DNA of 7,508 bases from Bordetella parapertussis (GCA_945867725.1 CAMBJI010000094.1:1-7508); one strand, 5' to 3'. Numbered from the stretch's first letter, positions 1 through 7,208 are shown. Notes: generated from the letters alone by a model not told the origin. A program made the numbers and translations.

Positions 1-931
1 GACTCATATAGGCCGCCACCGTCAATCCAGACTCCTGCGCGGCAAGCGCCACCGCCGTAAAATCCACATGGGCCGTAACATCTTGCAAACCGGGCAAATA
101 AAACACATCGGTATGCACATGGTGCCGGTAATGACACATGACCGTACCCTGCAACCGCTGCGGCAGAAAATACTCTCTCGCAGGGAACCCATAGTCTATT
201 AATAAGGCCAGACCACGACCGCCCGACTTCAATACGTCCGAGAGCATACGCACAAATCCGCACTGGCGGGGATGCACTTCCGTCAAATAGCCCTCTGGCA
301 AGCCATCCGCCTCCGGAATCTGTGTAGCCAAGGCGGCATCCGTTCCCCGATCGCTGAAGACAAAGCGCTCCCCGGACAAGCTGACACCCCGCTCAAACCA
401 TCCATCCTGCTGCCTCACTAACAAATGCACCGGCATCGCATCCAGCACTTCGTTACATAGAATCAGCCCGGAGAATGCAGTTGGCGGCACAGAGAGCCAC
501 TGAACCTGAGGAAAACCGGCGAGCATTTCACGCTGGCGCTCACGCAAATCGGCCGACAATTCGACAATCAGATACTCGACCACCGCAACCCCTTGCTCGC
601 CAAGGAATTGCATCACATCCAGCGCCAGTCGGCCGGTACCGGCGCCAAACTCGAGGATGCGCAAGGGTTCGGTTCCAAAGCAATCTAGAGCAAATCGTCC
701 GATAGTGGCACCAAAGAGCGGCGTGATTTCTGGGGCAGTTGTAAAATCCCCGTCTTTGCCCAGCTTGGACGATCCACCTGCGTAGTAACCGAGGCCTTCC
801 GCATACAAGGCCAACTCCATGAATCGAGCGAAAGAAATCCAGTCGCGATGGGCGCGAATGTCATTTCTGATCAATGATTCCAGCGCGCGCGACGCAATGA
901 GTGCATCCGCAGAGGGCTCGGGTAATGGCAT
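1..931 (-). CDS. MidA/NDUFAF7-family class I SAM-dependent methyltransferase (C-terminus cut by window edge)
   Basis: Reading the minus strand from the ATG at 931-929 gives 310 uninterrupted codons that run off the left edge. The fragment carries the signature blocks of the COG1565/DUF185 (MidA, mitochondrial NDUFAF7) methyltransferases. These are GDFTTAPEITPLFG at residues 61-74, the SAM-binding glycine motif EFGAGTGRLA at 94-103, NEVLDAMPV at 160-168, DYGFPAREY at 246-254, GTVMCHYRHH at 262-271 and QDVTAHVDFTA at 283-293. In mitochondria NDUFAF7 methylates an arginine of the complex I subunit NDUFS2; the bacterial substrate is not settled, so a complex I role here is inference only. Family members are roughly 350-400 residues, so the last 50-90 residues are probably missing. 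It is transcribed divergently from the pterin genes. The start has only a weak, very close GGGG as ribosome site. An in-frame GTG 39 bp upstream (970-968) is a less likely alternative start. Confidence 0.9.
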   Translation of the reverse strand, partial: MPLPEPSADALIASRALESLIRNDIRAHRDWISFARFMELALYAEGLGYYAGGSSKLGKDGDFTTAPEITPLFGATIGRFALDCFGTEPLRILEFGAGTGRLALDVMQFLGEQGVAVVEYLIVELSADLRERQREMLAGFPQVQWLSVPPTAFSGLILCNEVLDAMPVHLLVRQQDGWFERGVSLSGERFVFSDRGTDAALATQIPEADGLPEGYLTEVHPRQCGFVRMLSDVLKSGGRGLALLIDYGFPAREYFLPQRLQGTVMCHYRHHVHTDVFYLPGLQDVTAHVDFTAVALAAQESGLTVAAYMS

Positions 932-981
932 AGCCCCTATTGTATAAGGCTGCCGGCGCCCGAAAAACACGAAACCTGAAT
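932..981. promoter_or_regulatory. Divergent promoter region with overlapping -10-like boxes
   Basis: This 50-bp gap separates the minus-strand methyltransferase from the plus-strand folM-like gene. Around 938-948 the sequence TATTGTATAAG offers a -10-like box on each strand: TATAAG (943-948) on plus, and TACAAT or TATACA on minus. The two share the same TATA core, so RNA polymerase binding in the two directions would probably be mutually exclusive. No convincing -35 is visible on either strand. The assignment rests on the -10 resemblance and on the need for promoters between divergent genes. Confidence 0.4.
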
Positions 982-1749
982 ATGAACCCTGCTCCGCAAA
1001 AAATTGCCCTCATCACCGGCGCCGCGCGCAGGCTGGGTCGCGCCATTGCGCTGGGCATGGCGGCAGACGGCTGGGATATCGTCGTGCACTACCGCGCCTC
1101 GCGGGACGAAGCACTAGATACCGTGGCTGAGATAAAAAAGCTCGGCCGACGCGCCGCGGCCATTGATTGCGACCTTGCCGATGAATCAGCCACCAAAGCC
1201 TTGCTGGATCGCGCCAGCGCATTGCTGGGGCCAATCAACTGCATCGTCAACAATGCCTCGCTGTTCGAATTCGACGACGCCCTCAGTTTTAACAGCGCCA
1301 AGCTCAACGCACACATGCAGGCCAATCTGGCCGCACCATTGATTCTGGCGCAATCACTGCACGCACACACCGCTGCAGACCAACAGGCGGTGGTGATTAA
1401 TCTGCTTGATCAGAAGTTATTCAATCTGAACCCTGATTTCCTCTCTTACACCCTGTCCAAGGCGGGGCTGCACACCGCGACCACGTTGCTCGCGCAAGCA
1501 CTCGCGCCGAAAGTGCGCGTGGTCGGGGTGGCACCGGGCCTCACAATGGTCTCGGGAGATCAGACTGACGGCGGCTTTTCAAAAGCACACCAGCAGACCC
1601 CACTTGGCAAAAGCAGTGCGCCCGATGACATTGCCGCTGCCGTGTGTTACCTCGCACGCGCTAAGGCCGTCACTGGCACCGTACTGGTGGTCGATGGCGG
1701 CCAGCATTTGATACCCACGCAACGGGACGTCATGTTCCTTGCAACTTGA
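982..1749 (+). CDS. folM: Pteridine reductase / dihydromonapterin reductase-like short-chain dehydrogenase (FolM/PTR1 type)
   Basis: This 255-residue protein is a single-domain Rossmann-fold SDR, expected to be a cytosolic NADPH-dependent enzyme. Its cofactor motif is TGAARRLG (residues 12-19), the TGxxxRxG variant of pteridine reductases rather than the common TGxxxGxG. HYRAS (36-40) follows the second strand, as expected for NADPH selection. NNAS is at 90-93. The catalytic set is Asp143 (in LLDQ), Tyr156 and Lys160 (YTLSK); Asp in place of the usual SDR serine is a hallmark of PTR1/FolM. PG at 185-186 and GTVLVVDGG at 232-240 complete the fold. The family reduces dihydropterins such as dihydromonapterin and sometimes dihydrofolate. 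Its position just ahead of folB supports a pterin role. I chose the ATG at 982 because the protein then starts directly at the Rossmann fold; an in-frame TTG at 940 lies inside the promoter region. The symbol is by homology; substrate preference cannot be read from sequence. Confidence 0.82.
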   Translation: MNPAPQKIALITGAARRLGRAIALGMAADGWDIVVHYRASRDEALDTVAEIKKLGRRAAAIDCDLADESATKALLDRASALLGPINCIVNNASLFEFDDALSFNSAKLNAHMQANLAAPLILAQSLHAHTAADQQAVVINLLDQKLFNLNPDFLSYTLSKAGLHTATTLLAQALAPKVRVVGVAPGLTMVSGDQTDGGFSKAHQQTPLGKSSAPDDIAAAVCYLARAKAVTGTVLVVDGGQHLIPTQRDVMFLAT

Positions 1750-1770
1750 ACTTCCGATTTTTCTTTTTTT
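1719..1770 (+). terminator. Weak hairpin plus T-rich tract at the folM end (possible attenuator)
   Basis: GCAA-C-GGGA (1719-1727) can pair with TTCC-TTGC (1735-1742) around a 7-nt loop, with one bulged C and one G-U pair. A T-rich run (1758-1770, interrupted by one C) follows about 15 nt later, just before folB. The stem is short and the T run too distant for a standard intrinsic terminator. At most it would partly reduce read-through into folB and ttcA. Confidence 0.15.
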
Positions 1771-1782
1771 GATTGAAATGTC

Positions 1783-2178
1783 ATGACCTCTTTGCTCTTC
1801 CATCCGCGACTTACTGATTGTCGTCGCTTGTTTTTACGCGACTATCAAGTCATGAGCAAAATCGGCGTTCATGATTTCGAAAAGCTGGGGGAACAGCGTG
1901 TGCTGTTTAATGTCGATCTTTTCATTCCGCTAGCTGCCTCAACGCCAGAGCAAGATGATCTGAGTGAAGTGGTCGATTACGATTTCATTCGCTCCACCAT
2001 TGAAGAGCGCATCGCACAAGGTCATATTCAGCTTCAAGAAACGCTGTGCGACGATATCGCGCGCGCGCTGCTGGTGCATCCGAAAGTCCGCGGTGTGCAG
2101 GTATCAACCCGCAAACCCGATGTCTATCCGGATTGCGAGTCCGTCGGTGTCGAGATATTCCATATCAAGGACCAGTAA
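1783..2178 (+). CDS. folB: Dihydroneopterin aldolase
   Basis: The 131-residue protein matches dihydroneopterin aldolase, which cleaves 7,8-dihydroneopterin to 6-hydroxymethyl-7,8-dihydropterin and glycolaldehyde in folate synthesis. FolB enzymes form octamers in the cytoplasm. Visible family blocks are IGVHDFEKLGEQRV (27-40, with Glu33 aligning to the pterin-side glutamate), VVDYDF (63-68, Tyr66 aligning to the active-site tyrosine), LQETLCDDIARALL (84-97, Glu86 anchoring the pterin) and VSTRKPDV (107-114, Lys111 being the catalytic lysine). About ten extra N-terminal residues precede the usual fold start, as I remember from Burkholderiales FolB proteins. It lies 33 bp after the folM-like gene and ends directly against ttcA, which suggests one transcript. 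No strong ribosome site precedes the ATG. Confidence 0.93.
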   Translation: MTSLLFHPRLTDCRRLFLRDYQVMSKIGVHDFEKLGEQRVLFNVDLFIPLAASTPEQDDLSEVVDYDFIRSTIEERIAQGHIQLQETLCDDIARALLVHPKVRGVQVSTRKPDVYPDCESVGVEIFHIKDQ

Positions 2179-3129
2179 ATGGACACCTCTGCTGTAAACG
2201 AGACCCAAGCCAGCATCGGCCTGACCGCACGTCAAGCAGAAAAATCAGCCTACGAAAATAACAAGCTCCACAAGCGTCTGTGTCGACTGGTGGGCCAAGC
2301 GATCGGTGACTTCAATATGATCGAAGAAGGCGATCGTGTCATGGTCTGTCTGTCCGGTGGCAAAGACAGCTATGCACTGCTCGATATCCTGCTCACGCTG
2401 CGCCAGCGCGCACCGATCAACTTTGACATCGTGGCCGTCAATCTCGATCAGAAGCAGCCCAACTTTCCCGCGCATGTACTGCCCGCCTATCTGCGCAGCC
2501 TTGACGTGCCATTTCACATCGAAACACAAGATACCTACAGCATCGTCAAGCGCGTCATCCCCGAAGGCAAAACTACCTGCTCACTCTGCTCACGTTTGCG
2601 TCGCGGTATTCTGTATCGGGTGGCCAATGAACTAGGCGCAACCAAAATCGCGCTCGGTCATCATCGCGATGACATCATGGAGACCTTCTTCCTGAACATG
2701 TTTTTCGGCAGCAAACTCAAAAGCATGCCACCAAAACTGCAATCCGATGATGGTCGTCACATCGTAATTCGCCCGCTGGCCTATGTACAGGAAGCAGACA
2801 CCGAACGGTATGCGGCGCTGAAAAACTTTCCCATCATCCCCTGCGATCTGTGCGGCAGTCAGGAAAATCTTCAGCGTAAGCAAATCAAAAACATGCTGCG
2901 TGAATGGGATAAAAAATTTCCCGGTCGCGTCGACAATATTTTTTCATCACTGTCCACCGTCGTGCCCTCGCATCTAATGGACAGATCACTATTTGACTTT
3001 ACCAATCTCGAGGTGACAGGCCTGCCACTCGCCGATGGCGATATCGCTTTTGACGAATCGCCTTGCGCGAGCACCAATACGCCCGTGAACATCATTCAAC
3101 TGCAGCCTCAAACCACAGGTAGCGATTGA
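2179..3129 (+). CDS. ttcA: tRNA 2-thiocytidine(32) synthetase TtcA
   Basis: The 316-residue protein is a TtcA-family PP-loop ATPase that installs 2-thiocytidine at position 32 of certain tRNAs, using ATP activation and a [4Fe-4S] cluster. The PP-loop SGGKDS is at residues 59-64. The cluster cysteines are expected among Cys134 and Cys137 (CSLC) and Cys222 (with Cys225 in PCDLC). The family block [18 protein letters not shown] spans 160-177. The C-terminal tail of about 40 residues after LFDF is low in recognisable motifs and probably variable. The ATG immediately follows the folB stop (TAAATG), and AAGGA at 2167-2171 inside folB gives a well-spaced ribosome site, so translational coupling with folB is likely. 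The enzyme is not part of folate synthesis, so its place here reflects operon organisation rather than pathway logic. Confidence 0.95.
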   Translation: MDTSAVNETQASIGLTARQAEKSAYENNKLHKRLCRLVGQAIGDFNMIEEGDRVMVCLSGGKDSYALLDILLTLRQRAPINFDIVAVNLDQKQPNFPAHVLPAYLRSLDVPFHIETQDTYSIVKRVIPEGKTTCSLCSRLRRGILYRVANELGATKIALGHHRDDIMETFFLNMFFGSKLKSMPPKLQSDDGRHIVIRPLAYVQEADTERYAALKNFPIIPCDLCGSQENLQRKQIKNMLREWDKKFPGRVDNIFSSLSTVVPSHLMDRSLFDFTNLEVTGLPLADGDIAFDESPCASTNTPVNIIQLQPQTTGSD

Positions 3130-3166
3130 GCCTCGCCAAGATTCCGAGAAATCACCGGACCCGAGG

Positions 3167-3183
3167 CCCTGCCACCGGCAGGG
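3167..3183 (+). terminator. Stem-loop between ttcA and glmU (possible weak terminator)
   Basis: CCCTGCC (3167-3173) pairs perfectly with GGCAGGG (3177-3183) around the loop ACC, giving a 7-bp GC-rich stem 37 bp after the ttcA stop. No U tract follows directly; the next T run is TTTT at 3196-3199. It may be an inefficient terminator, an mRNA-end stabiliser or a structure beside the glmU promoter. A second possible pairing, GCCTCG (3130-3135) with CGAGGC (3162-3167), competes with it at one base. Confidence 0.35.
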
Positions 3184-3187
3184 TGCG

Positions 3188-3196
3188 TGCTAAAAT
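3188..3196 (+). promoter_or_regulatory. Extended -10 promoter for glmU-glmS
   Basis: TGCTAAAAT is a TGn-extended -10 element, with five of six matches to TATAAT. It places a transcription start near 3203, giving a leader of roughly 20 nt before the glmU ATG. The -35 position falls in the preceding GC-rich hairpin and shows no TTGACA match, which is typical when an extended -10 is present. It would let glmU-glmS be transcribed independently of the folM-folB-ttcA block. Confidence 0.55.
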
Positions 3197-3220
3197 TTTG
3201 CACCTACCCAAGACTTGCTT

Positions 3221-4579
3221 ATGAACGTTGTCATCCTCGCTGCCGGCATGGGAAAACGCATGCAGTCCGACCTGCCCAAGGTCCTGCACCCGCTGGCCGG
3301 CAAACCCCTACTCTCGCATGTCATCGATACCGCGCGCCATCTCGCTCCCTCGGCATGCTGCGTCGTATACGGTCATGGTGGTGACGCCGTACCGTCCCAA
3401 CTGGCAGCCCATGATCTGCAATTCGTACTACAGCAACCCCAACTGGGCACAGGCCATGCCGTCATGCAGGCCGTACCCCACTTGCATGATGATCAACCGA
3501 CACTGGTGCTCTACGGCGATGTACCGCTGACCAGCGCCAGTACTTTACAAACGCTGATCAGCCGCGCAGGTAAAGAAAAACTAGCAGTGCTCACCGTCGA
3601 GCTTGATGATCCCGCTGGCTATGGCCGCATCATTCGTGAAGCCGGTCGCATCGTGCGCATCGTCGAGCAAAAAGACACCAGCGATACCGAACGTGCAATC
3701 CGCGAAGTCAACACCGGCATTCTGGTCGCCCCCACCCGGGCACTGAAATCCTGGTTGAGCAAACTCTCCAACAACAACGCTCAGGGTGAGTACTACCTTA
3801 CCGACATCATTGCGCAAGCCGTCAGCGACAACATTCCCGTCGAGTCCGCACAACCCGCGTTTGTGTGGGAGACACTCGGCGTCAACAGCAAAGTGCAACT
3901 AGCAGAACTCGAGCGTATTCATCAGCGCAATGTCGCTCATCAGTTACTCGAGCAAGGTGTCACCCTTGCCGATCCGGCGCGCATTGATGTGCGCGGTGAG
4001 CTTGTGTGCGGACGTGATGTGAGCATCGATGTCGGCTGCGTCTTTGAAGGCCGCGTCGAATTGGCCGACGGTGTATCCATCGGCGCACACTGCGTCATCA
4101 GCGATGCGCGCATCGGCAAAGGTAGCGCAATCCGAGCTTTCTCCCACATTGATCAGGCGGTAGTTGGTGAAGCGTCGCAGATTGGTCCCTACGCCCGCCT
4201 TCGTCCCGGCACTGAACTCGGCGCAGACGTCCACATCGGTAATTTCGTCGAAATCAAAAACAGTCAATTCGGCGCACACAGCAAAGCCAATCATCTAGCC
4301 TATGTCGGCGATGCCACAGTCGGATCGCGCGTCAACATTGGCGCAGGCACGATCACTTGTAATTACGACGGCGCCAACAAACACCGCACCATCATCGAAG
4401 ACGATGCTTTCATCGGTAGCGACACCCAACTCGTCGCACCGGTCACCGTGGGCAGAGGCGCGACCTTGGGAGCCGGCACCACGCTGACCAAAGATGCGCC
4501 GGCTGACAGCCTCACCGTCTCGCGTGCCAAACAAACCAGCATCACGGGCTGGCAACGGCCCGTCAAACAGAAAAAATAG
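3221..4579 (+). CDS. glmU: Bifunctional UDP-GlcNAc pyrophosphorylase / glucosamine-1-phosphate N-acetyltransferase
   Basis: The 452-residue protein is close to the roughly 456 residues of E. coli GlmU. It acetylates glucosamine-1-phosphate with acetyl-CoA and then couples the product to UTP, giving UDP-GlcNAc in the cytoplasm. The N-terminal uridyltransferase domain begins LAAGMGKRM (6-14), with Lys20 in the LPK block, the metal-binding Asp100 in YGDVPL, EVNTGIL near 162-168 and Asn222. A linker helix leads to the left-handed beta-helix acetyltransferase domain from about residue 248. This contains many hexapeptide repeats, RPGTELG, the catalytic His358 in [21 protein letters not shown] (372-384) and the basic tail [10 protein letters not shown]. 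All key residues keep a constant offset of five from E. coli numbering. The ATG at 3221 is preferred over an in-frame TTG two codons upstream. glmS follows after 8 bp. Confidence 0.97.
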   Translation: MNVVILAAGMGKRMQSDLPKVLHPLAGKPLLSHVIDTARHLAPSACCVVYGHGGDAVPSQLAAHDLQFVLQQPQLGTGHAVMQAVPHLHDDQPTLVLYGDVPLTSASTLQTLISRAGKEKLAVLTVELDDPAGYGRIIREAGRIVRIVEQKDTSDTERAIREVNTGILVAPTRALKSWLSKLSNNNAQGEYYLTDIIAQAVSDNIPVESAQPAFVWETLGVNSKVQLAELERIHQRNVAHQLLEQGVTLADPARIDVRGELVCGRDVSIDVGCVFEGRVELADGVSIGAHCVISDARIGKGSAIRAFSHIDQAVVGEASQIGPYARLRPGTELGADVHIGNFVEIKNSQFGAHSKANHLAYVGDATVGSRVNIGAGTITCNYDGANKHRTIIEDDAFIGSDTQLVAPVTVGRGATLGAGTTLTKDAPADSLTVSRAKQTSITGWQRPVKQKK

Positions 4580-4587
4580 GATTCCTC

Positions 4588-6414
4588 ATGTGCGGCATCG
4601 TCGGAGCCGTCGCCCAGCGCGACATCGTCCCCATCCTGCTCGAAGGCCTTAAACGACTCGAGTATCGGGGTTATGACTCCTGCGGCGTCGCCGTGCATCA
4701 GCAGGGCCTGAAACGCTCGCGCAGCGTCGCGCGCGTCGCCGAACTTGAGACGCAAGTAGCCGATAAACAACTCAACGGACATACCGGCATCGCCCACACC
4801 CGCTGGGCAACGCACGGCGCGCCCGCGACCAACAACGCCCATCCGCATTTTTCAGCCAAAGAGGGCGACGCGCGCATTGCCGTCGTCCACAACGGTATTA
4901 TCGAAAACTACGAAGAACTGCGGCGCGAACTCACTGAGCGCGGCTATGCATTCGAATCGCAGACCGATACCGAGGTCATCGCGCACCTGATCAATGATTT
5001 ATATGATGGCGATCTGCTGGATACCGTGCAACGCGCCGTCAAACAATTACATGGCGCTTTCGCGATCGCAGTGTTCTGCAAAGATGAACCGCAACGAGTC
5101 ATCGGTGCGCGACGCGGTTGTCCATTGGTCGTCGGCGTGGGTCAAGGTGAAAATTTCCTCGCCTCCGATGCAATGGCCTTGTCAGGCACCAGCGACCAAA
5201 TCATTTATCTTGAAGAAGGCGATGTTGTCGATGTCCAGCTCGCTGGCGTACGCATCACGGATCAGAACGATCAAGCCGTAGAACGGGCAGTCCAGGCCGT
5301 CAACGCCTATTCCGGCGCGATCGATCTCGGCCCTTACCGGCACTACATGCAGAAAGAAATCTTCGAGCAACCCCGCGCCATCAGCGACACACTTGAAGGC
5401 GTGCTCGGATTCAGCCCTGACTTGTTTGGTAAAAAAGCCTCGGACATCTTTAACGATATCGACGCAATACAAATTCTGGCCTGCGGTACCAGCTACTACG
5501 CTGGCATGACCGCGAAGTACTGGCTCGAAGCCATCGCTGGCATACCCACACAAGTTGAAATCGCCAGTGAGTATCGCTACCGTCAACCTGCTAGCAATCC
5601 ACGCGCATTAGTCGTTGTCATCTCACAGTCCGGCGAAACCGCCGACACCATGGCAGCGCTGAAATACGCGAAAGAACTCGGGCACAAGCATTCACTGGCC
5701 ATCTGCAATGTCGCCACCTCGGCGATGGTGCGTGAGACTAGTCTCGCTTATCTGACCCGAGCCGGCGTGGAAATTGGTGTGGCATCAACCAAAGCCTTTA
5801 CCACACAGCTCGCCGCACTTTTCCTGTTCACGCTGACGCTGGCGCAACTGCGTGGACGGCTCAGCAGCGAACAAGCGGCAACTCATCTGAAAAATCTGCG
5901 ACATCTGCCCGTGGCGCTGTCGTCGGTACTGGCACTCGAGCCGCAAATCATTGCCTGGGCTGATGCCTTCGCAAAAAAAGAAAACGCGCTCTTTCTTGGT
6001 CGCGGCCTGCACTATCCGATCGCACTTGAGGGCGCACTGAAGCTCAAGGAAATCTCTTACATTCACGCAGAAGCCTATCCCGCAGGCGAACTCAAACACG
6101 GTCCGCTGGCACTCGTCACCGAAGACATGCCGGTGGTCACCGTTGCACCTAACGATGCCCTGATTGAAAAGCTGAAATCAAATATGCAGGAAGTCCGCGC
6201 TCGCGGAGGACAGCTGTATGTATTCGCCGACGCCGATTCCCGTATTGCTTCCAGTGAGGGAATACATGTGATCCGGCTGCCTGAGCACTACGGTCTGCTA
6301 TCACCGATACTGCATGTGGTGCCGCTGCAACTGCTCGCGTATCACACCGCACTGGCACGCGGCACGGATGTCGACAAGCCACGCAATCTGGCAAAGTCGG
6401 TGACGGTGGAGTAA
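4588..6414 (+). CDS. glmS: Glutamine-fructose-6-phosphate aminotransferase (isomerizing)
   Basis: The 608-residue protein has essentially the E. coli GlmS length (609). It converts fructose-6-phosphate and glutamine to glucosamine-6-phosphate, the committed step toward UDP-GlcNAc. The N-terminal Ntn-type glutaminase domain begins MCGIVGAV, with Cys2 as nucleophile after Met removal. It also shows THGAP (75-79), [11 protein letters not shown] (101-111) and TDTEVIAHL (126-134). Two SIS sugar-isomerase domains follow: CGTSYYAG (299-306) and [10 protein letters not shown] (345-354) in the first, [20 protein letters not shown] (481-500) with His504 in the second. The tail NLAKSVTVE carries the conserved lysine (603). 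The ribosome site AGGA (4578-4581) overlaps the glmU stop codon, so glmU and glmS are very probably co-transcribed. No glmS ribozyme is expected or seen: the upstream gap is only 8 bp. The 3' end is the conserved region that TnsD-type Tn7 proteins recognise in other bacteria. Confidence 0.98.
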   Translation: MCGIVGAVAQRDIVPILLEGLKRLEYRGYDSCGVAVHQQGLKRSRSVARVAELETQVADKQLNGHTGIAHTRWATHGAPATNNAHPHFSAKEGDARIAVVHNGIIENYEELRRELTERGYAFESQTDTEVIAHLINDLYDGDLLDTVQRAVKQLHGAFAIAVFCKDEPQRVIGARRGCPLVVGVGQGENFLASDAMALSGTSDQIIYLEEGDVVDVQLAGVRITDQNDQAVERAVQAVNAYSGAIDLGPYRHYMQKEIFEQPRAISDTLEGVLGFSPDLFGKKASDIFNDIDAIQILACGTSYYAGMTAKYWLEAIAGIPTQVEIASEYRYRQPASNPRALVVVISQSGETADTMAALKYAKELGHKHSLAICNVATSAMVRETSLAYLTRAGVEIGVASTKAFTTQLAALFLFTLTLAQLRGRLSSEQAATHLKNLRHLPVALSSVLALEPQIIAWADAFAKKENALFLGRGLHYPIALEGALKLKEISYIHAEAYPAGELKHGPLALVTEDMPVVTVAPNDALIEKLKSNMQEVRARGGQLYVFADADSRIASSEGIHVIRLPEHYGLLSPILHVVPLQLLAYHTALARGTDVDKPRNLAKSVTVE

Positions 6415-6485
6415 GTAGCTCTTCCGCCACAACAACAGCCTACGAACCAACTCGCAAACAAGCGTCAAATCCACGCAAGACTCAA

Positions 6486-6557
6486 CGCATCAAAATGCGC
6501 ACCGCCAAGGTGCGGACGCTGCAAATGTTTGCTCGCGATAGTGCACACGCTATCGCG
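6486..6557. repeat. Cluster of three short hairpins after glmS
   Basis: There are three palindromes in 72 bp. CGCAT (6486-6490) pairs with ATGCG (6495-6499) around CAAA. CGCACC (6498-6503) pairs with GGTGCG (6509-6514) around GCCAA and overlaps the first by two bases. CGCGATAGTG (6534-6543) pairs with CGCTATCGCG (6548-6557) around CACA, a 10-bp stem with one G-T pair. None is followed by a T run, so they are not classic intrinsic terminators. They may form the glmS mRNA 3' end, a Rho-associated end, or protein-binding palindromes. Confidence 0.5.
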
Positions 6558-6631
6558 CACGCACCGTATTGGACTGAGCGCCAAGGCATTGCACTTCGAT
6601 CAAATTCAACACCGATCGATCATCGAATACT

Positions 6632-6712
6632 TCAGTCAGTAATATCGTTTTTTTTCATTTGGCGTGAAATGTATTGAGACTATTCCTTTTTTTTCGTTAC
6701 TGATACGACTGA
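6632..6712. repeat. Imperfect inverted repeat flanking AT-rich DNA
   Basis: TCAGTCAGTAA (6632-6642) is complementary to TTACT (6697-6701) plus GACTGA (6707-6712), with a 5-nt insertion in the right arm. The arms enclose about 54 bp that include two T8 runs. The arms are short and a chance match is possible. If functional, it could be an operator or a remnant of a mobile-element end. Confidence 0.3.
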
Positions 6713-6788
6713 GCTTTTGTAATAACGCTCTTTTTATTTTTTTACTCTTGCGAGTAGTCGATCAATAATTCACTTAAAAGGAAATTTT

Positions 6789-7208
6789 ATGGCCACGCCT
6801 CCAAAACAAACTTCGTCAAGGCTCGCAACACTAAATACGCTATCAAAAAGCAGCGACAGCGAAAACAATATCAAACCCAAGAAAAGTAGTCGCACTCTTA
6901 ACGATGAGCCCGACAAGAATTTAGGAATAGATGAAGATAGCTCTATCTGTATCGACGACTCGGACAGCTCAGATGGCGAGCATACAAAACCTTTCTGCCC
7001 CCCGTCCGTAACTCAGATTGTCAATGCCTTGTCGGCAGTCGGTACCTTTGGCGGACTGGCCTTGATCATTACCGGTGGTATGGGCATGACGCTGAATAAA
7101 CCTGTCGATAACGCCATGGAGAACATTGCCATGGTTCTGAGCGGAGGCGCTTTGATGGTTGGCTCATGGATAGGCAACGTTGCTTATGCAAGCCATCAGC
7201 CTGCGTAA
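6789..7208 (+). CDS. Orphan small protein with acidic disordered N-terminus and paired hydrophobic segments
   Basis: I do not recognise this 139-residue protein. Residues 1-70 are polar and low in complexity: Ser/Thr/Lys-rich at first, then an acidic run (about 44-64, with IDEDSS and DDSDSSDGE). There is no Sec signal peptide. Two hydrophobic, glycine-rich segments follow, at about 76-100 and 112-134, separated by a loop of roughly 11 residues (TLNKPVDNAMEN). A two-pass membrane hairpin with a cytoplasmic or exported N-terminal tail is likely. Gene reality is supported by a good ribosome site (AAAAGGA, 6776-6782, 6 nt before ATG), by a coherent hydrophobic pattern, and by hairpins after the stop. 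Its base composition and codon use look more AT-rich than glmU or glmS, which hints at horizontal acquisition. An exported membrane-inserting effector is one possibility; an ordinary small inner-membrane protein is equally possible. Confidence 0.72.
   Translation: MATPPKQTSSRLATLNTLSKSSDSENNIKPKKSSRTLNDEPDKNLGIDEDSSICIDDSDSSDGEHTKPFCPPSVTQIVNALSAVGTFGGLALIITGGMGMTLNKPVDNAMENIAMVLSGGALMVGSWIGNVAYASHQPA

Larger units (their letters stand above)
6415..6788. other. Gene-free stretch downstream of glmS with hairpins, then AT-rich sequence
   Basis: I find no credible gene in these 374 bp on either strand. The first half is of ordinary composition and holds three closely spaced hairpins (6486-6557). 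From about 6600 the sequence turns AT-rich, with T runs at 6648-6655, 6687-6694 and 6731-6743 and an imperfect inverted repeat (6632-6642 with 6697-6712). The AT-rich part probably includes the promoter of the gene at 6789, but no promoter with both boxes is clear. TAATAA (6720-6725) and TACTGA (6698-6703) preceded by TTGAGA (6674-6679) are the best weak candidates. No standard hairpin-plus-T terminator for glmS was found. Confidence 0.7.

Noticed and set aside
475..705. 76-codon plus-strand frame inside the methyltransferase
   Set aside because: It lies antisense to strongly conserved MidA-family motifs, and its Arg/Pro/Gln-rich translation is typical of a shadow frame.
940..981. Upstream TTG start extending the folM-like protein by 14 residues
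   Set aside because: The extension is Ala/Arg/Lys-rich, has no ribosome site, covers the divergent promoter core, and is not needed for the Rossmann fold, which starts right after the ATG at 982.
4580..4587. glmS ribozyme or riboswitch ahead of glmS
   Set aside because: Only 8 bp separate glmU and glmS, so there is no room; the ribozyme is known mainly from Gram-positive bacteria.
4363..4848. 161-codon minus-strand frame across the glmU-glmS junction
   Set aside because: It is antisense to two well-conserved genes. Long antisense frames are expected in GC-biased coding DNA, and no ribosome site or domain was seen.
5182..5586. 134-codon minus-strand frame inside glmS
   Set aside because: It is fully antisense to the conserved GlmS linker and first SIS domain, with no independent support.
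6415..6450. Tn7 transposon end at the canonical insertion distance from glmS
   Set aside because: No TGTGGG-type terminus, no repeated TnsB-like sites and no 5-bp duplication could be recognised around 23-30 bp after the stop codon.
6495..6677. 60-codon open frame on the plus strand between glmS and the orphan gene
   Set aside because: It has no ribosome site, starts inside the hairpin cluster, shows no coherent domain or hydrophobic pattern, and ends in a T-rich, probably promoter-bearing stretch. It is best explained as chance.
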